This document shows, piece by piece, positions 8,915 through 18,344 of a stretch of 64,000 bases of DNA. Below the pieces are notes generated by a model that saw nothing but the letters and a program-made list of their open reading frames with translations, ran no database searches and had not been told where the DNA came from. The position numbers were made by a program, and so were the translations under genes. Origin of the DNA: Pseudomonas lundensis (GTDB taxonomy: Bacteria > Pseudomonadota > Gammaproteobacteria > Pseudomonadales > Pseudomonadaceae); NCBI RefSeq assembly GCF_002269125.1, contig NZ_NQKI01000008.1, positions 62,001 to 126,000 of the forward strand. Reading direction: 5' to 3'. Within the stretch, counting starts at the first letter, position 1, and the number at the start of each line of letters is the position of its first letter.

Positions 8915-10010
8915 TTCTGAAGGCCAGTTGCTCAATGGTTTGGGTGGCGTGTTCGGCTTCTTCGCGCGCCTTGAGAATCAGGTCGTGGTGCGGCGACTTG
9001 CTGCACACCGGGTCGGCGTTACTGGCGTCCCCCGTGAGCATGAAGGCCTGACAGCGACAGCCACCGAAGTCTTTTTCCTTCTCATCGCAGGAGCGGCAGG
9101 GTTCGGGCATCCAGTCATAGCCGCGAAAGCGGTTGAACCCAAACGAGTCGTACCAGATGTGCTGCATGCTGTGGTCACGCACGTTGGGGAATTCAACCGG
9201 CATTTGACGTGCACCATGACAGGGAAGAGCGGTGCCGTCCGGGGTCACAGTCAGAAAGATGCTGCCCCAGCCATTCATGCACGCTTTGGGGCGCTCTTCG
9301 TAATAGTCCGGTGTGACGAAAATCAGCTTGCAGGGATTGCCTTCGGCTTCCAGTTTGGCGCGGTATTCGTTGGTGATGCGTTCGGCACGAACCAGTTGTT
9401 CTTTGGTGGGTAGCAGGCCCACGCGGTTGAGCTGCGCCCAGCCGTAGAACTGGCAAGTGGCGAGTTCGACGAAGTCGGCTTCGAGCGCAATGCACAGCTC
9501 GATGATGCGGTCGATTTTGTCGATGTTGTGCCGATGGGTCACAAAGTTCAGCACCATCGGGTAGCCGTGGGCTTTGACGGCGCGGGCCATTTCCAGCTTT
9601 TGTGCGAAGGCTTTTTTTGACCCGGCCAGCAAGTTGTTCACTTGCTCGTCGCTGGCTTGAAAGCTGATCTGGATATGATCCAGCCCGGCCTTTTTGAAGT
9701 CGCTGATCTTCTGCTCGGTCAGACCAATGCCGGACGTGATGAGGTTGGTGTAGAACCCCAATGTGCGCGCCTCGCCAATCAGTTCAGCCAAGTCCTGACG
9801 CACAAGCGGTTCGCCTCCCGAGAAGCCCAGTTGAGCCGCACCCATTTCCCGTGCTTCGCGAAACACTTTTACCCACTGTTCTGTGGTCAGCTCTTTGCCT
9901 TGTTGGGCGAAGTCCAGCGGGTTGGAACAGTACGGGCATTGCAGCGGGCAACGGTAGGTCAGTTCCGCCAATAGCCACAGCGGCAGCCCGATTTCGGGCG
10001 TGGGCGGCAT
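8880..10010 (-). CDS. pqqE: PQQ biosynthesis radical SAM protein PqqE
   Basis: Radical SAM enzyme with the cluster motif CPLQCPYC near the N-terminus and a C-terminal SPASM cysteine region ([25 protein letters not shown]) for auxiliary clusters. It forms the carbon-carbon bond between the glutamate and tyrosine side chains of PqqA, with PqqD as peptide chaperone. I chose ATG 10010, 8 nt after the pqqD stop (376 aa); the frame is open upstream to 10079 inside pqqD, and no strong ribosome-binding site decides between starts. The 3' end overlaps the downstream S9 peptidase gene, which supports translational coupling. Confidence 0.96.
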   Translation of the reverse strand: MPPTPEIGLPLWLLAELTYRCPLQCPYCSNPLDFAQQGKELTTEQWVKVFREAREMGAAQLGFSGGEPLVRQDLAELIGEARTLGFYTNLITSGIGLTEQKISDFKKAGLDHIQISFQASDEQVNNLLAGSKKAFAQKLEMARAVKAHGYPMVLNFVTHRHNIDKIDRIIELCIALEADFVELATCQFYGWAQLNRVGLLPTKEQLVRAERITNEYRAKLEAEGNPCKLIFVTPDYYEERPKACMNGWGSIFLTVTPDGTALPCHGARQMPVEFPNVRDHSMQHIWYDSFGFNRFRGYDWMPEPCRSCDEKEKDFGGCRCQAFMLTGDASNADPVCSKSPHHDLILKAREEAEHATQTIEQLAFRNDRNSRLIAKG

Positions 10011-10017
10011 CAGGTTG

Positions 10018-10293
10018 TCAGGCAAGTTCGATCCAGTGCTCTGCACGAGCGACCTCCATAAATTGCTCGATGTCATCACCGAGCTCGGGCACGCCGGGGA
10101 ACTGTGAGTTCAGTTCGCCAATGATGGCCGCGACATCGCGCTGGCCATCAATCAGGCCGCCGATCAGCGCGGCGCTTTCATTGAGTTTGATCATGCCTTC
10201 GGGGTACAGCAGCACGTGACCTTTTTGCGCAGGCTCGTACTGGAAGCGATAGCCGGGGCGCCAGGTCGGGATTTTGCTGCGATCGAAGCTCAT
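10018..10293 (-). CDS. pqqD: PQQ peptide chaperone PqqD
   Basis: A 91-residue PqqD with the typical [20 protein letters not shown] strand region and an [14 protein letters not shown] helix. It is a RiPP recognition element that binds PqqA and presents it to PqqE. Its ATG overlaps the pqqC stop by 4 bp (ATGA). It is a free-standing protein, not fused to PqqC as in some bacteria. Confidence 0.95.
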   Translation of the reverse strand: MSFDRSKIPTWRPGYRFQYEPAQKGHVLLYPEGMIKLNESAALIGGLIDGQRDVAAIIGELNSQFPGVPELGDDIEQFMEVARAEHWIELA

Positions 10294-11042
10294 AGGGTGA
10301 TTCCTTTATGCCAGACGCGTTGGTCGGTCACGCTGTGGTACGGCGGGCGGTCCAGTTCGTAAGCCATGGTCATGGCGTCGAGCATGCTCCAAAGAATGTC
10401 CAGTTTGAACTGGAGAATTTCCAGCATGCGCTGCTGGCCTTCCCACGTGGTGTAGTGCTGCAAGGTAATGGCTAACCCGTGTTCGACGTCGCGGCGGGCC
10501 TGGCCCAAACGGGTGCGGAAGTATTCGTAGCCCGCCGGGTCGATCCATGGGTAGTGCTGTGGCCAGCTGTCGAGGCGCGACTGATGAATTTGCGGGGCAA
10601 ACATTTCGGTCAGCGAGCTGCTGGCGGCTTCTTCCCAACTGGCGCGGCGTGCGAAGTTGACGTAGGCATCCACGGCAAACCGTACGCCGGGCAACACCAG
10701 TTCCTGAGAGCGCAGTTGATCCGGGTCCAGGCCGACGGCTTGCCCCAGGCGCAACCAGGCTTCGATGCCGCCATCTTCGCCGGGGGCGCCATCGTGGTCG
10801 ATCATGCGTTGAATCCACTCGCGGCGAACTTCGCGGTCAGGGCAGTTGGCCAGAATCGCGGCGTCCTTGAGCGGGATGTTGACTTGATAGTAGAAGCGAT
10901 TGGCGACCCAGCCCTGTATCTGTTCGCGCGTGGCGCGGCCTTCATACATCGCCACCTGATACGGATGGTAGATGTGGTAATACGCGCCCTTGGCTCGCAA
11001 TGCGGCTTCGAACTCGGTTTTGGACAGTGGGGCTTGGGTCAT
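10290..11042 (-). CDS. pqqC: pyrroloquinoline-quinone synthase PqqC
   Basis: A 250-residue all-helical oxidase of normal length, beginning near [18 protein letters not shown] and containing the [17 protein letters not shown] and [18 protein letters not shown] segments conserved in PqqC. It carries out the final ring closure and eight-electron oxidation of the intermediate to PQQ with molecular oxygen and no metal. It is 105 bp downstream of pqqB and overlaps pqqD. This gene is commonly used as a marker in Pseudomonas. Confidence 0.97.
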   Translation of the reverse strand: MTQAPLSKTEFEAALRAKGAYYHIYHPYQVAMYEGRATREQIQGWVANRFYYQVNIPLKDAAILANCPDREVRREWIQRMIDHDGAPGEDGGIEAWLRLGQAVGLDPDQLRSQELVLPGVRFAVDAYVNFARRASWEEAASSSLTEMFAPQIHQSRLDSWPQHYPWIDPAGYEYFRTRLGQARRDVEHGLAITLQHYTTWEGQQRMLEILQFKLDILWSMLDAMTMAYELDRPPYHSVTDQRVWHKGITL

Positions 11043-11147
11043 CGTGTGCCTCCAGAAAATACGGTTTGTCGTTGTTGGCGCAGGTTGTGGCGCCAGCCTG
11101 AGCGCCGCGCCCCTTATCGCCGTGTGCGGCAGCAGCAGGGGGGCGGC

Positions 11148-12059
11148 TTACAGCTCGATGCTCATGCCATCGAAGGCGACTTCTACGCCACGGCGGGCGA
11201 GTTCGGCACGTTCGGCTGAGTCTTCGTCGAGGATCGGGTTGGTGTTGTTAATGTGTATCAGCACTTTGCGTTGTTGGGGCAATTGCTCAAGCACTTCGAG
11301 CATGCCGCCGGGGCCATTTTGTGCAAGGTGGCCCATTTCTCGGCCGGTGCGCGTGCCTACACCGCGGCGCTGCATTTCGTCGTCATCCCACATCGTGCCG
11401 TCCACCAGCAGGCAATCACTGCTGGCCATGATGTCGAGCAGGGGCGCATCCACTTTGCCCAACCCCGGTGCGTAGAACAGTTTGCCGCCGGTGTGCAGGT
11501 CTTCAACGATCAGGCCAATGTTGTCGCCCGGGTGCGGGTCGAAGCGGTGTGGCGAATACGGCGGCGCGGCACTGCGCAGCGGCAACGGGCTGAAGCGCAG
11601 GTTCGGGCAGGCCGGGATGGTGAACGATCCTTGCAGCTCGATGCGGTGCCAGTTCAGGCCGCCGTTCCAGTGCTTGAGCATGGTGAACAGCGGGAAGCCG
11701 GTGCTCAGGTCCTCGTGAACCATGTCGGTGCACCACACATCGTGCGGGCAGCCTTCGCGCAGGCTCAGCAGGCCGGTGGTGTGGTCGATCTGGCTGTCCA
11801 TCAAGATGATGGCGCTGATCCCGGTGTCACGCAGGGCACGGCCAGGCTGCATCGGGGCGAAGCTTTGAAGCTGGGCGCGGATGTCGGGCGAGGTGTTGCA
11901 CAGCACCCAGTTCACGCCGTCATCGGAGATCGCAATCGAGGACTGGGTACGGGCCGTGGCGCGCAAGGTGCCATCACGAAAACCGGCACAGTTGACGCAG
12001 TTACAGTTCCACTGCGGGAAACCACCGCCAGCGGCGGAACCTAGAATCTGGACGAACAT
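11148..12059 (-). CDS. pqqB: PqqB, metallo-beta-lactamase-fold oxygenase of PQQ synthesis
   Basis: A 303-residue protein starting [18 protein letters not shown]. It contains the metal-ligand-like motif [11 protein letters not shown] in place of the canonical HxHxDH, and a CxCxxC-like NCNCVNC near the N-terminus. PqqB hydroxylates a tyrosine-derived intermediate in an iron-dependent reaction. The gene lies 85 bp after pqqA, with an intrinsic terminator in the gap, so its expression should be lower than that of pqqA. Confidence 0.95.
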   Translation of the reverse strand: MFVQILGSAAGGGFPQWNCNCVNCAGFRDGTLRATARTQSSIAISDDGVNWVLCNTSPDIRAQLQSFAPMQPGRALRDTGISAIILMDSQIDHTTGLLSLREGCPHDVWCTDMVHEDLSTGFPLFTMLKHWNGGLNWHRIELQGSFTIPACPNLRFSPLPLRSAAPPYSPHRFDPHPGDNIGLIVEDLHTGGKLFYAPGLGKVDAPLLDIMASSDCLLVDGTMWDDDEMQRRGVGTRTGREMGHLAQNGPGGMLEVLEQLPQQRKVLIHINNTNPILDEDSAERAELARRGVEVAFDGMSIEL

Positions 12060-12087
12060 GGGCGACTGTTCTCTTGCAAATCTGGAA

Positions 12088-12116
12088 ATAAAAACGCCCC
12101 GGCGAACCGAGGCGTT
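12088..12116 (-). terminator. attenuating terminator between pqqA and pqqB
   Basis: On the minus strand, stem AACGCCTCGG / CCGGGGCGTT (one G-T pair) with a TTCG loop is followed by TTTATTT. It would end most transcripts just after pqqA and allow read-through to pqqBCDE. Confidence 0.85.
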
Positions 12117-12144
12117 GGGTTGCTCTGCTCAATAAAGCGGCAGA

Positions 12145-12219
12145 TCAACGGCTTGCGAAGTACATGGTGACTTCAAAGCCAATGCGCAGATCGGTGTAAG
12201 CCGGTTTTGTCCAAGCCAT
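12145..12219 (-). CDS. pqqA: PQQ precursor peptide PqqA (24 aa)
   Basis: A 24-codon gene, too short for usual ORF calling. It begins [14 protein letters not shown] and has the conserved E-V-T-M-Y core in which the glutamate (residue 16) and tyrosine (residue 20) are fused to build PQQ. An AAGGAG site lies 7 nt before the ATG. It sits between pqqF and pqqB on the same strand. Confidence 0.97.
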   Translation of the reverse strand: MAWTKPAYTDLRIGFEVTMYFASR

Positions 12220-12373
12220 GAGGTGACTCCTTAGCAGTGGGGGTGGGTGGGGTGTCTTTAACTTAGTCCAGCTCCCGGGGGAGATGTTCAGATGCTTAGG
12301 TGGCTATGTTACTAAATTTGACTGGGATTGAACGACCAAAGACGAAGAAAGCTCGTTACATGGTTGGTAAAAA

Positions 12374-14818
12374 TCAGCTTCTACGCAGATAAAACGATTC
12401 AGTTTCAGGCCCTGTGGCCGCACACAGCCAGTCGCTATCCGGGTCATTGAGGCACTCGGCTGCTCTGAGTGTAGTGGCTTGATCGAGCGTTATAAGCCCG
12501 TTGTAGAGCGCCTTAAGGTAATCCGACGAGTGGCCCGCCAGTTGCGCGTGCCATAACAGATCGGCGGCTTGAGGCAGGCTGAGCGTGCCGAGGGTGAACT
12601 GCTCTGCCAGAGCATTGCGCGACTCGATGAAAGAAGCTTCATCAAGGGCTGCAATCTGTTGCGGTAATTGCCTCAGGAAAGTTCGGATCTGCTCGAAGAT
12701 GTCTGCCGTCGTGGCTTGAGGCGATTGCACCCCCAGTAGCAGGCCGGTTCTGTCGCCAAGCTGACGCAAGCCGCTGAACACGGCGTAACCCAGTTGCAAC
12801 TCCACGCGCAGACGCTGATAGAACGGGGTTTGCACCAAATGGGCCAGCAAGCGCCAGGCGGCTTCTTGCGTAAGGTCAGCCCGTGGTGCAGGGCAGAACA
12901 GCAACACGGCCTGTTCGCTCGATTCACAAGGTTCGGTGTGCCAGTGGCGTTCTGCTGTCGCTTGGACGGGGTGCGTCAGCAGCGGGTCCGGGGTGCCGGG
13001 GGCTTTGCTCAGCGCGCTTGTGATCAATGTATGGCTGGCCGGGGTACAGCCTACAGCCATGCCGTGCCATCGGGCTGATTGCCAGAGGTCCTGGGCAGTT
13101 TCAGCAGCAGGCATTGCCAAGTGGGTGTGTAGCTCCGGCAGGCGCTTGAGCAATTGGCGGATCGGCATCTGTGGCGCTTGCGGCTGAGGCACCGGCGCAT
13201 CATTCGTGGGCGTGGCGAGCAAATGCAACGCATGTTCCAGGATGGCGGGCAACGGTTCTTGTACGCCATGCAGCTTCAGCAGCCAGTCATTGCCCTGCGC
13301 CGTGAGCGACAATTCAATGCCTGCTTCGCGCGCATCTTGTTGCAGTGTCAGCAGGCGGTGTTGCAGCGCCGGTAATAGCGAGGGCGCAGGGATCACGCCC
13401 AAGTGCCAGCGCAGGTACAACGCCGCTTCGCCGCTGTGGGTCGCGAGTGCAGTGCTGAACGTCATGGCCGACACCTCGCGGCGGCTGCGCAAGCGGTCTT
13501 GGGCAAAAGTGCGCAAGCCACGGTGGGCACTGGTTTGTCCGCGAATAAGGCCAGCGGTCACGGGGTGTTTCTCCGATTTGAGGTATGGATTGGGTGTGGG
13601 TAATTGCCAAGTGTGCTGGCAGGCAGGCCGACGTTCGGGTTGCATCTGTTTCAGGACCCTCGCCAGGGCTTCAACGCCTTGGTCTGACAACCCTGGCGGA
13701 TATTGCTGAATATCGCGGCGGGCCAATTCCAGTGCGCTGCTGACCTGTTGCTGACGCTGCTGCAAGCGTTGGTATTCGTCGCGCAGCCCCGCCCAGGGCT
13801 GCTGCGCAACGAAAAAAGACAGCCAGTCGTAGACGATGTCACGGATGGGTTGAGCCTTGGCCGTCATGTCTGACGACCCTGTGAAGGTCAAGCCCAGCAG
13901 GGCTTGGCCCTGGAACTGGTACACCGGCTTGGCGTGCAGACTGTCGCTCACTTGCTGCTGACGTAAGTGAGCCAGAAGTCCGCCCGGTTTGTCAGCGTTG
14001 ATCCAGTGACACAGAAATGCCAACGCTTCTTCTGATGCAGGCGGTAACTGTTCCAGGGTAAACATCAGGTTCACGTTTGAACCCTCGACCTGCACGTACT
14101 GTGACGAACCTTCGCTCATCAGCGGCGGCGGGGGCTGTTGCGAGACGGCCGTACCCTGACGCAGCTCAAGGCTGTAACGCTCGGCAAGTGCAGTCAGTGT
14201 GTCCAGCGATTGTGGCCCAGCCAGGCTCAAGGTCATCTGCCCGGTTTGATAAAACTGTTCATGGAAATGCGTCAAGGCGCGCTGAAAGGCTGCACATGGC
14301 ACGGGCAGGCTGTAACGATTGCCCGCGTGGAAGCCCCGCAGCGGGTGTGCGGCGTTGAGCGGTTGAAGCCGCTGCAGTTCCCGTTGCGCCGAAGGCTCGC
14401 GTGCCCAGGCAATGAATTCCGCGTGCAGGACTTCGCGTTCGCGTCGTTGATCGTCCGGATGCAAACGCGGATGGGCTAGCATGTCGCACAGGCGGTCCAG
14501 CCCGCCTGCAAAGGCTTCTGGGGGCAACTCAAAGAAGAAGTCGGTATGGCGTTCGCTGGTGCGTGCGTTGATGTGCCCACCGTGCTGTTGCACATAGGCC
14601 ATCAGGCCCTGAGCTGCGGGGAAGCGCTCGGTGCCAAGGAACAACAAATGCTCCAGAAAATGAGCCAGCCCCGGCCAGTCGGCGGGCACGTCATGGCTGC
14701 CTGCCGCTACCCGCAAATAGGCTGCGCTGCGCTTGAGTCGAGGGGCGTGGCGTGCGCTCAGCGTCAGACCGTTGCGGGTAGTCAGGTGAACGACGTCAGG
14801 GGTGTTCAACGCGGGCAT
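12374..14818 (-). CDS. pqqF: PqqF, M16 zinc metallopeptidase
   Basis: About 814 residues of the insulysin/pitrilysin family. The inverted zinc motif HFLEH lies near residue 54 (LAHFLEHLLFLGTERFP), with the distal glutamate region downstream, followed by further degenerate M16 domains. With PqqG-like partners in other bacteria it cleaves PqqA around the cross-linked Glu-Tyr. ATG 14818 was chosen because GGA lies about 8 nt upstream; an in-frame GTG at 14824 is too close to that site. The gap of 154 bp to pqqA should hold the pqqA promoter, but I see no clear -35/-10 pair there. Confidence 0.93.
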   Translation of the reverse strand: MPALNTPDVVHLTTRNGLTLSARHAPRLKRSAAYLRVAAGSHDVPADWPGLAHFLEHLLFLGTERFPAAQGLMAYVQQHGGHINARTSERHTDFFFELPPEAFAGGLDRLCDMLAHPRLHPDDQRREREVLHAEFIAWAREPSAQRELQRLQPLNAAHPLRGFHAGNRYSLPVPCAAFQRALTHFHEQFYQTGQMTLSLAGPQSLDTLTALAERYSLELRQGTAVSQQPPPPLMSEGSSQYVQVEGSNVNLMFTLEQLPPASEEALAFLCHWINADKPGGLLAHLRQQQVSDSLHAKPVYQFQGQALLGLTFTGSSDMTAKAQPIRDIVYDWLSFFVAQQPWAGLRDEYQRLQQRQQQVSSALELARRDIQQYPPGLSDQGVEALARVLKQMQPERRPACQHTWQLPTPNPYLKSEKHPVTAGLIRGQTSAHRGLRTFAQDRLRSRREVSAMTFSTALATHSGEAALYLRWHLGVIPAPSLLPALQHRLLTLQQDAREAGIELSLTAQGNDWLLKLHGVQEPLPAILEHALHLLATPTNDAPVPQPQAPQMPIRQLLKRLPELHTHLAMPAAETAQDLWQSARWHGMAVGCTPASHTLITSALSKAPGTPDPLLTHPVQATAERHWHTEPCESSEQAVLLFCPAPRADLTQEAAWRLLAHLVQTPFYQRLRVELQLGYAVFSGLRQLGDRTGLLLGVQSPQATTADIFEQIRTFLRQLPQQIAALDEASFIESRNALAEQFTLGTLSLPQAADLLWHAQLAGHSSDYLKALYNGLITLDQATTLRAAECLNDPDSDWLCAATGPETESFYLRRS

Positions 14819-14866
14819 GGGCACTTCCGTTACAGAGAAGCGCTCATGCTAGCGGATTACTGGCAA

Positions 14867-15661
14867 TCAGCGCGCGCTCAGCGCACCGTAAAGTTCCGGA
14901 CGGCGGTCGGCCAAGTAGCTGTTGCCAGCTTTTGCGTCCGTCAGTTTTTGTGGGTCAAGCACGGCGCTGATTAGGGTTTCGTCCCGCTGAGCCAATGCAA
15001 CTTGCTGGCCATCAGGCGCCGCGATGCTGCTCTGGCCGCAGTAGTGAATGGTGCTTTCGCTGCCGCAGTAATTGGCGTAGGCCACATAACACTGATTTTC
15101 AAAGGCGCGGCTGCGCACGGTGACATCGGCAATGAAGTCATAAGGTGCCATGTTGGCGGTGGGCACGACGATCAATTGCGCACCTGCCAGCGCCAGACGA
15201 CGCGTGTTCTCCGGGAACTCCAGGTCATAACAAATCAGCATGCCGACCTTCCAGCCGTTGAGCTCGATGACGGGGAATGCATCCGGGCCGGGGCTGAACA
15301 GGCTGTGATCGAGCGCCCCGAACAAGTGAGTTTTGCGGTAATTGAGCAGGCGGTTGCCGTGGGAGTCGATCAGTTGCACGCTGTTATAGATGAGCCCGTC
15401 GGGGCCTAGCTCAGGGTAACCATAGGCAATGGCCATGTTGCAGGCCTGAGCTATCCGGGCAATCTGCCGTGCCGCGTCGCCGTCCAGAGGTTGCGCCAAT
15501 TGCGCCACGGCCTGTGGACCAATGTTGTACCCCGTGAGGAACATCTCCGGCAGGACCAACAGGTCAACCCCGGGGTTGTGTTGCGCGATGTGATTCAGGC
15601 GTTGCAGGTTGCCTGCGACGTCCAGGGGCAGGGGCGGGCATTGGTAAAGGGCGACGCGCAT
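14867..15661 (-). CDS. davA: 5-aminovaleramidase DavA (nitrilase superfamily)
   Basis: A 264-residue carbon-nitrogen hydrolase with the complete catalytic triad: Glu39 (LPEMFLTGY), Lys110 (YRKTHLFG) and Cys144 (LICYDLEFPE). It lies 36 bp downstream of davB with an AGGAG site, forming an operon. In P. putida DavA hydrolyses 5-aminovaleramide to 5-aminovalerate and ammonia, the second step of lysine catabolism. Sequence and context agree strongly with this; another amidase substrate cannot be excluded from sequence alone. Confidence 0.92.
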   Translation of the reverse strand: MRVALYQCPPLPLDVAGNLQRLNHIAQHNPGVDLLVLPEMFLTGYNIGPQAVAQLAQPLDGDAARQIARIAQACNMAIAYGYPELGPDGLIYNSVQLIDSHGNRLLNYRKTHLFGALDHSLFSPGPDAFPVIELNGWKVGMLICYDLEFPENTRRLALAGAQLIVVPTANMAPYDFIADVTVRSRAFENQCYVAYANYCGSESTIHYCGQSSIAAPDGQQVALAQRDETLISAVLDPQKLTDAKAGNSYLADRRPELYGALSAR

Positions 15662-15697
15662 GGGGTTCTCCTGTCTTTGGGGTTGTAGGCGCGCCGT

Positions 15698-17380
15698 TCA
15701 GTCCGGCAGGGCAATCGGGCCAATGTCGTTGAACACATCACCCGGCCCGGGATTGTCGGCGTGTGTGCGCCCGCCAAAGTGGGTCATGATGCCCCAAACG
15801 GCATTCAACGAAGTCTGCACGGCTCCCTCCACCCAAGCGGGTGTCCACGATACATCGTCGCCGGCGATAAAAATCCCGCGTTGTTCTGCAGGCATTTCCT
15901 GCTGCATAAAGTGCGCGTACATACGCTGGTTGTAACGGTAATGACCGGGCAGTGCGCCTTTGAAGGCACCCAGGAAGTGCGGGTCGGCCTCCCACGAAAC
16001 GGTAATCGGGTCGCCAATAATCCGACTGGCGATGTCCACTTTCGGGTAGATTTTTTTCAACGAGTCCAAGGCCAGCTTCACGCGCTTTTCGACAGGGTGC
16101 GGAAGCATTTTCAGCGCATCGCTCATCCATGAGTACGACAGACAAATAACGCCCGGTTTGTCGTCGCCGTTATCGAACAAATAAGTACCACGGGTCAGGC
16201 GGTCGGTGAGGGTCATGCTCATCACGTCGCGGCCGGTGTCGGGGTCTTTGTCTTTCCAGAACGGGCGGTCGACCATGACGAAGGTTTTGGACGATTGCAT
16301 GTAACGCGTGCGGTCGAGGGCCATCCACATTTTTTGCGAGAACAGCGCTTCTTCGCACTCGATCTGGGTCGTCAGTAACCAGCTTTGGCAGGTGACCAAC
16401 ACGGCCTCGAATGGGCGGGTCACGCCGAGGTTATCAGTGACAGAAAACTGACCGTCTTCTGTACGGGAAATCGCCTTGACCCCTGTGCGCGGAGCACCGT
16501 GGTGCAGCGAACTGAGGCTGGTGCCTTCAGGCCAGTGCGCACAGCGCTGCGGCGCGTGACGCCAGATCCCTAGCGGCACCTGCTCAACCCCGCCAACCAC
16601 CAGGTGTTGATGGTCATCGCAGTTGGTCATGACCACGCGGAAGATTTCGAGCATTGAATTCGGGAAGTCAGAGTCCCAGCCACCTGTGCCAAACCCGACC
16701 TGACCAAACACTTCGCGGTGTTGGAACGAGAGTTTGGCAAAGGCTTTGGAGGTGGCGACAAAGTCATAAAAGGTGCGGTCGTCCCACAGTGGGACAAGGG
16801 TATTCCACAACGCTTTCAAGCGCGGCACATCGCGGTCGCGGATTGCCTGTTGGATGTCGCCAAAATGCGACCCTTCTTCCAGTGCGTCCGCCCATGCGTC
16901 AGCCACTTCCTGAAACAACGCAGGCAGATCAGATAGTTTCTGTGCGTAGAAGGTTTGGCCTTCGAGGTCGATCACAGTGCTGCCGGAGGCGGGTGTCAGT
17001 GGGTTGGGGAAGGGTTTGGTCTCAAGCCCGAGCTTGTCGACATAGTGGTAGAAGGCCGTTGAGGACACCGGAAAGCGCATGCCGCCCAACTCAGCGATGA
17101 CGCCTTCACTGCCTTCAAACGCTTGTGAGCGCAAACGGCCCCCCATTTTTGAGGCCTCGTACACCACAGGCTTGAGGCCGAGTTTCATCAGCTCATACGC
17201 GGCGACCATTCCCGCCATCCCTGCACCCACAATCGCGACCTCTGCGCCCAGTTTATGCGTGGGAATACTGCCCAGACCTGCGGGGTGTTCGATCCAGTCG
17301 TCGAAGGCAAAAGGGAAGTCTGGGCCGAAAATGGTGATCGGTTTTTTGCCGTCATTAGGGTGGCGATTGTTCTTATTCAT
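15698..17380 (-). CDS. davB: L-lysine 2-monooxygenase DavB
   Basis: A 560-residue flavin amine oxidase-fold protein, the same length as P. putida DavB. It has the FAD-binding GxGxxG segment VAIVGAGMAGMVAAYELMKLG near residue 48 and the GGRLRSQAF and ELGGMRFPVSS blocks. The C-terminal FAD motif reads FIAGDDVSWTPAWVEGAVQ. It catalyses oxidative decarboxylation of L-lysine to 5-aminovaleramide. The downstream amidase gene and the Lrp-type regulator upstream support the lysine assignment over related tryptophan or phenylalanine monooxygenases. Confidence 0.93.
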   Translation of the reverse strand: MNKNNRHPNDGKKPITIFGPDFPFAFDDWIEHPAGLGSIPTHKLGAEVAIVGAGMAGMVAAYELMKLGLKPVVYEASKMGGRLRSQAFEGSEGVIAELGGMRFPVSSTAFYHYVDKLGLETKPFPNPLTPASGSTVIDLEGQTFYAQKLSDLPALFQEVADAWADALEEGSHFGDIQQAIRDRDVPRLKALWNTLVPLWDDRTFYDFVATSKAFAKLSFQHREVFGQVGFGTGGWDSDFPNSMLEIFRVVMTNCDDHQHLVVGGVEQVPLGIWRHAPQRCAHWPEGTSLSSLHHGAPRTGVKAISRTEDGQFSVTDNLGVTRPFEAVLVTCQSWLLTTQIECEEALFSQKMWMALDRTRYMQSSKTFVMVDRPFWKDKDPDTGRDVMSMTLTDRLTRGTYLFDNGDDKPGVICLSYSWMSDALKMLPHPVEKRVKLALDSLKKIYPKVDIASRIIGDPITVSWEADPHFLGAFKGALPGHYRYNQRMYAHFMQQEMPAEQRGIFIAGDDVSWTPAWVEGAVQTSLNAVWGIMTHFGGRTHADNPGPGDVFNDIGPIALPD

Positions 17381-17488
17381 GGCTGACCTTGCTGGCGACC
17401 CGCGCTTTACGCTGAGTATAGGAAAAGACAGGCATCATCATAAGGAGTGCAGAACACGTTCTTAAGACGCAAAGTGTCGTCGTTTCGT

Positions 17489-17504
17489 ATTGTCTTTGGA
17501 CAAT
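17489..17504. promoter_or_regulatory. palindrome upstream of davB (candidate Lrp-type site)
   Basis: ATTGTC-TTTG-GACAAT, a perfect 6-4-6 inverted repeat about 109 bp upstream of the davB start and inside the gap after the Lrp-family gene. Binding by that regulator is inferred only from position. Confidence 0.3.
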
Positions 17505-17551
17505 CTGACGAAGGTTGTGTGCAAAGTGTTGTATGAGTTGGGCGTAGCCAC

Positions 17552-18028
17552 TTAGCCGCGGTCGACTTTGCTGCTGAGAATGATCGACGTTGTGGTTTTC
17601 TCAACGCCCTCAACACTGCCGATCTGGTCCAGCAATTGATCCAGTCGTTCTGGCGAATCGCTGCGCAGCCAGGCGACATAATCGAACTCGCCACTGACGG
17701 CGCACAACTGCTGCACCTGCGCCATCGCGCTCAGGCGCCTGACCACATCCTTGCCTGAGCGTGGCCGCACAGTGATCCCGACATACGCTTGCAGCCCGCC
17801 ATCAATCAAGCGCTGTCCCAGTCGAACGCCGTAACCGGTGATGATGTTGTTTCTTTCCAAACGCGACAGCCGAGACGTCACGGTGGTGCGCGCGATCCCC
17901 AATTGACGCGCCAACATGGCGACACTTTCACGGGCATTGAGCTGCAGGGCGGCAATCAACTGACGATCGATTTCATCCAGCACGGGCGGGCGAGAGTCTG
18001 GCAAGAGAAGCTCCAGTGGCATCATCAA
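17552..18028 (-). CDS. Lrp/AsnC-family transcriptional regulator (probably of davBA)
   Basis: A 158-residue protein. The helix-turn-helix is LDEIDRQLIAALQLNARESV followed by MLARQLGIARTTVTSRLSRLERNNII; the ligand-binding RAM/AsnC domain follows from about residue 80 (VGITVRPRSGKDVV, SGEFDYVAWLRSD). It is on the same strand as davB and 171 bp upstream. An amino acid, perhaps lysine, is the likely effector. The start may be one of several closely spaced methionines (MMMP). Confidence 0.93.
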   Translation of the reverse strand: MMMPLELLLPDSRPPVLDEIDRQLIAALQLNARESVAMLARQLGIARTTVTSRLSRLERNNIITGYGVRLGQRLIDGGLQAYVGITVRPRSGKDVVRRLSAMAQVQQLCAVSGEFDYVAWLRSDSPERLDQLLDQIGSVEGVEKTTTSIILSSKVDRG

Positions 18029-18116
18029 AGTGGACGCTCATGGTACAGCGCTTGAGGGGCGGGGCGTCCAGTGAGGCAGAACGTGGACAGTGAGGCGTTC
18101 CAATGCCAGAAATACG

Positions 18117-18139
18117 AAAGCCGCGCAGTGCGCGGCTTT
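18117..18139 (-). terminator. original chromosomal terminator of the tRNA(CAT) gene
   Basis: 10-bp stem AAAGCCGCGC / GCGCGGCTTT with an AGT loop, just outside the tRNA 3' fragment at 18145-18191. The minus-strand tail (TTTCGTATTT) is only moderately T-rich. The element insertion separated it from the tRNA. Confidence 0.65.
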
Positions 18140-18143
18140 GAGT

Positions 18144-18191
18144 ATGGTGGGCCCAGTAGGACTCGAACCTACGACCAAGGGATTATGAGTC
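18144..18191 (-). repeat. attachment repeat, tRNA(CAT) 3' fragment
   Basis: 48 bp matching 27184-27231 with two differences (18157 T versus C, 18171 A versus G). The two differences pair with each other in the T-arm stem, so the fragment derives from a once-functional tRNA, most likely the displaced 3' half of the host gene. Homology stops just past the anticodon (CAT). Confidence 0.9.
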
Positions 18192-18304
18192 ACAAGATTG
18201 GAAATTAAATGACAGCTCATGAAACGATGGTTTCAGATAAAACAAGGCTTTCAGGCTGATTTAGCGTTTCGTGACGTTTCTTCTTATCTCTCAATATTGC
18301 TATG

Positions 18305-18327
18305 ATTCGTTGAGCAATTCGTTAAGA
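18305..18327 (+). repeat. candidate integrase arm site, integrase end
   Basis: Two ATTCGTT units 12 bp apart, followed by AAGA. It matches 27105-27127 at 22 of 23 positions, 114 bp from the attachment repeat and just upstream of the integrase gene. Its position fits an arm-type site and possible autoregulation. Confidence 0.6.
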
Positions 18328-18344
18328 CGATCTTGGAGCTAGGA

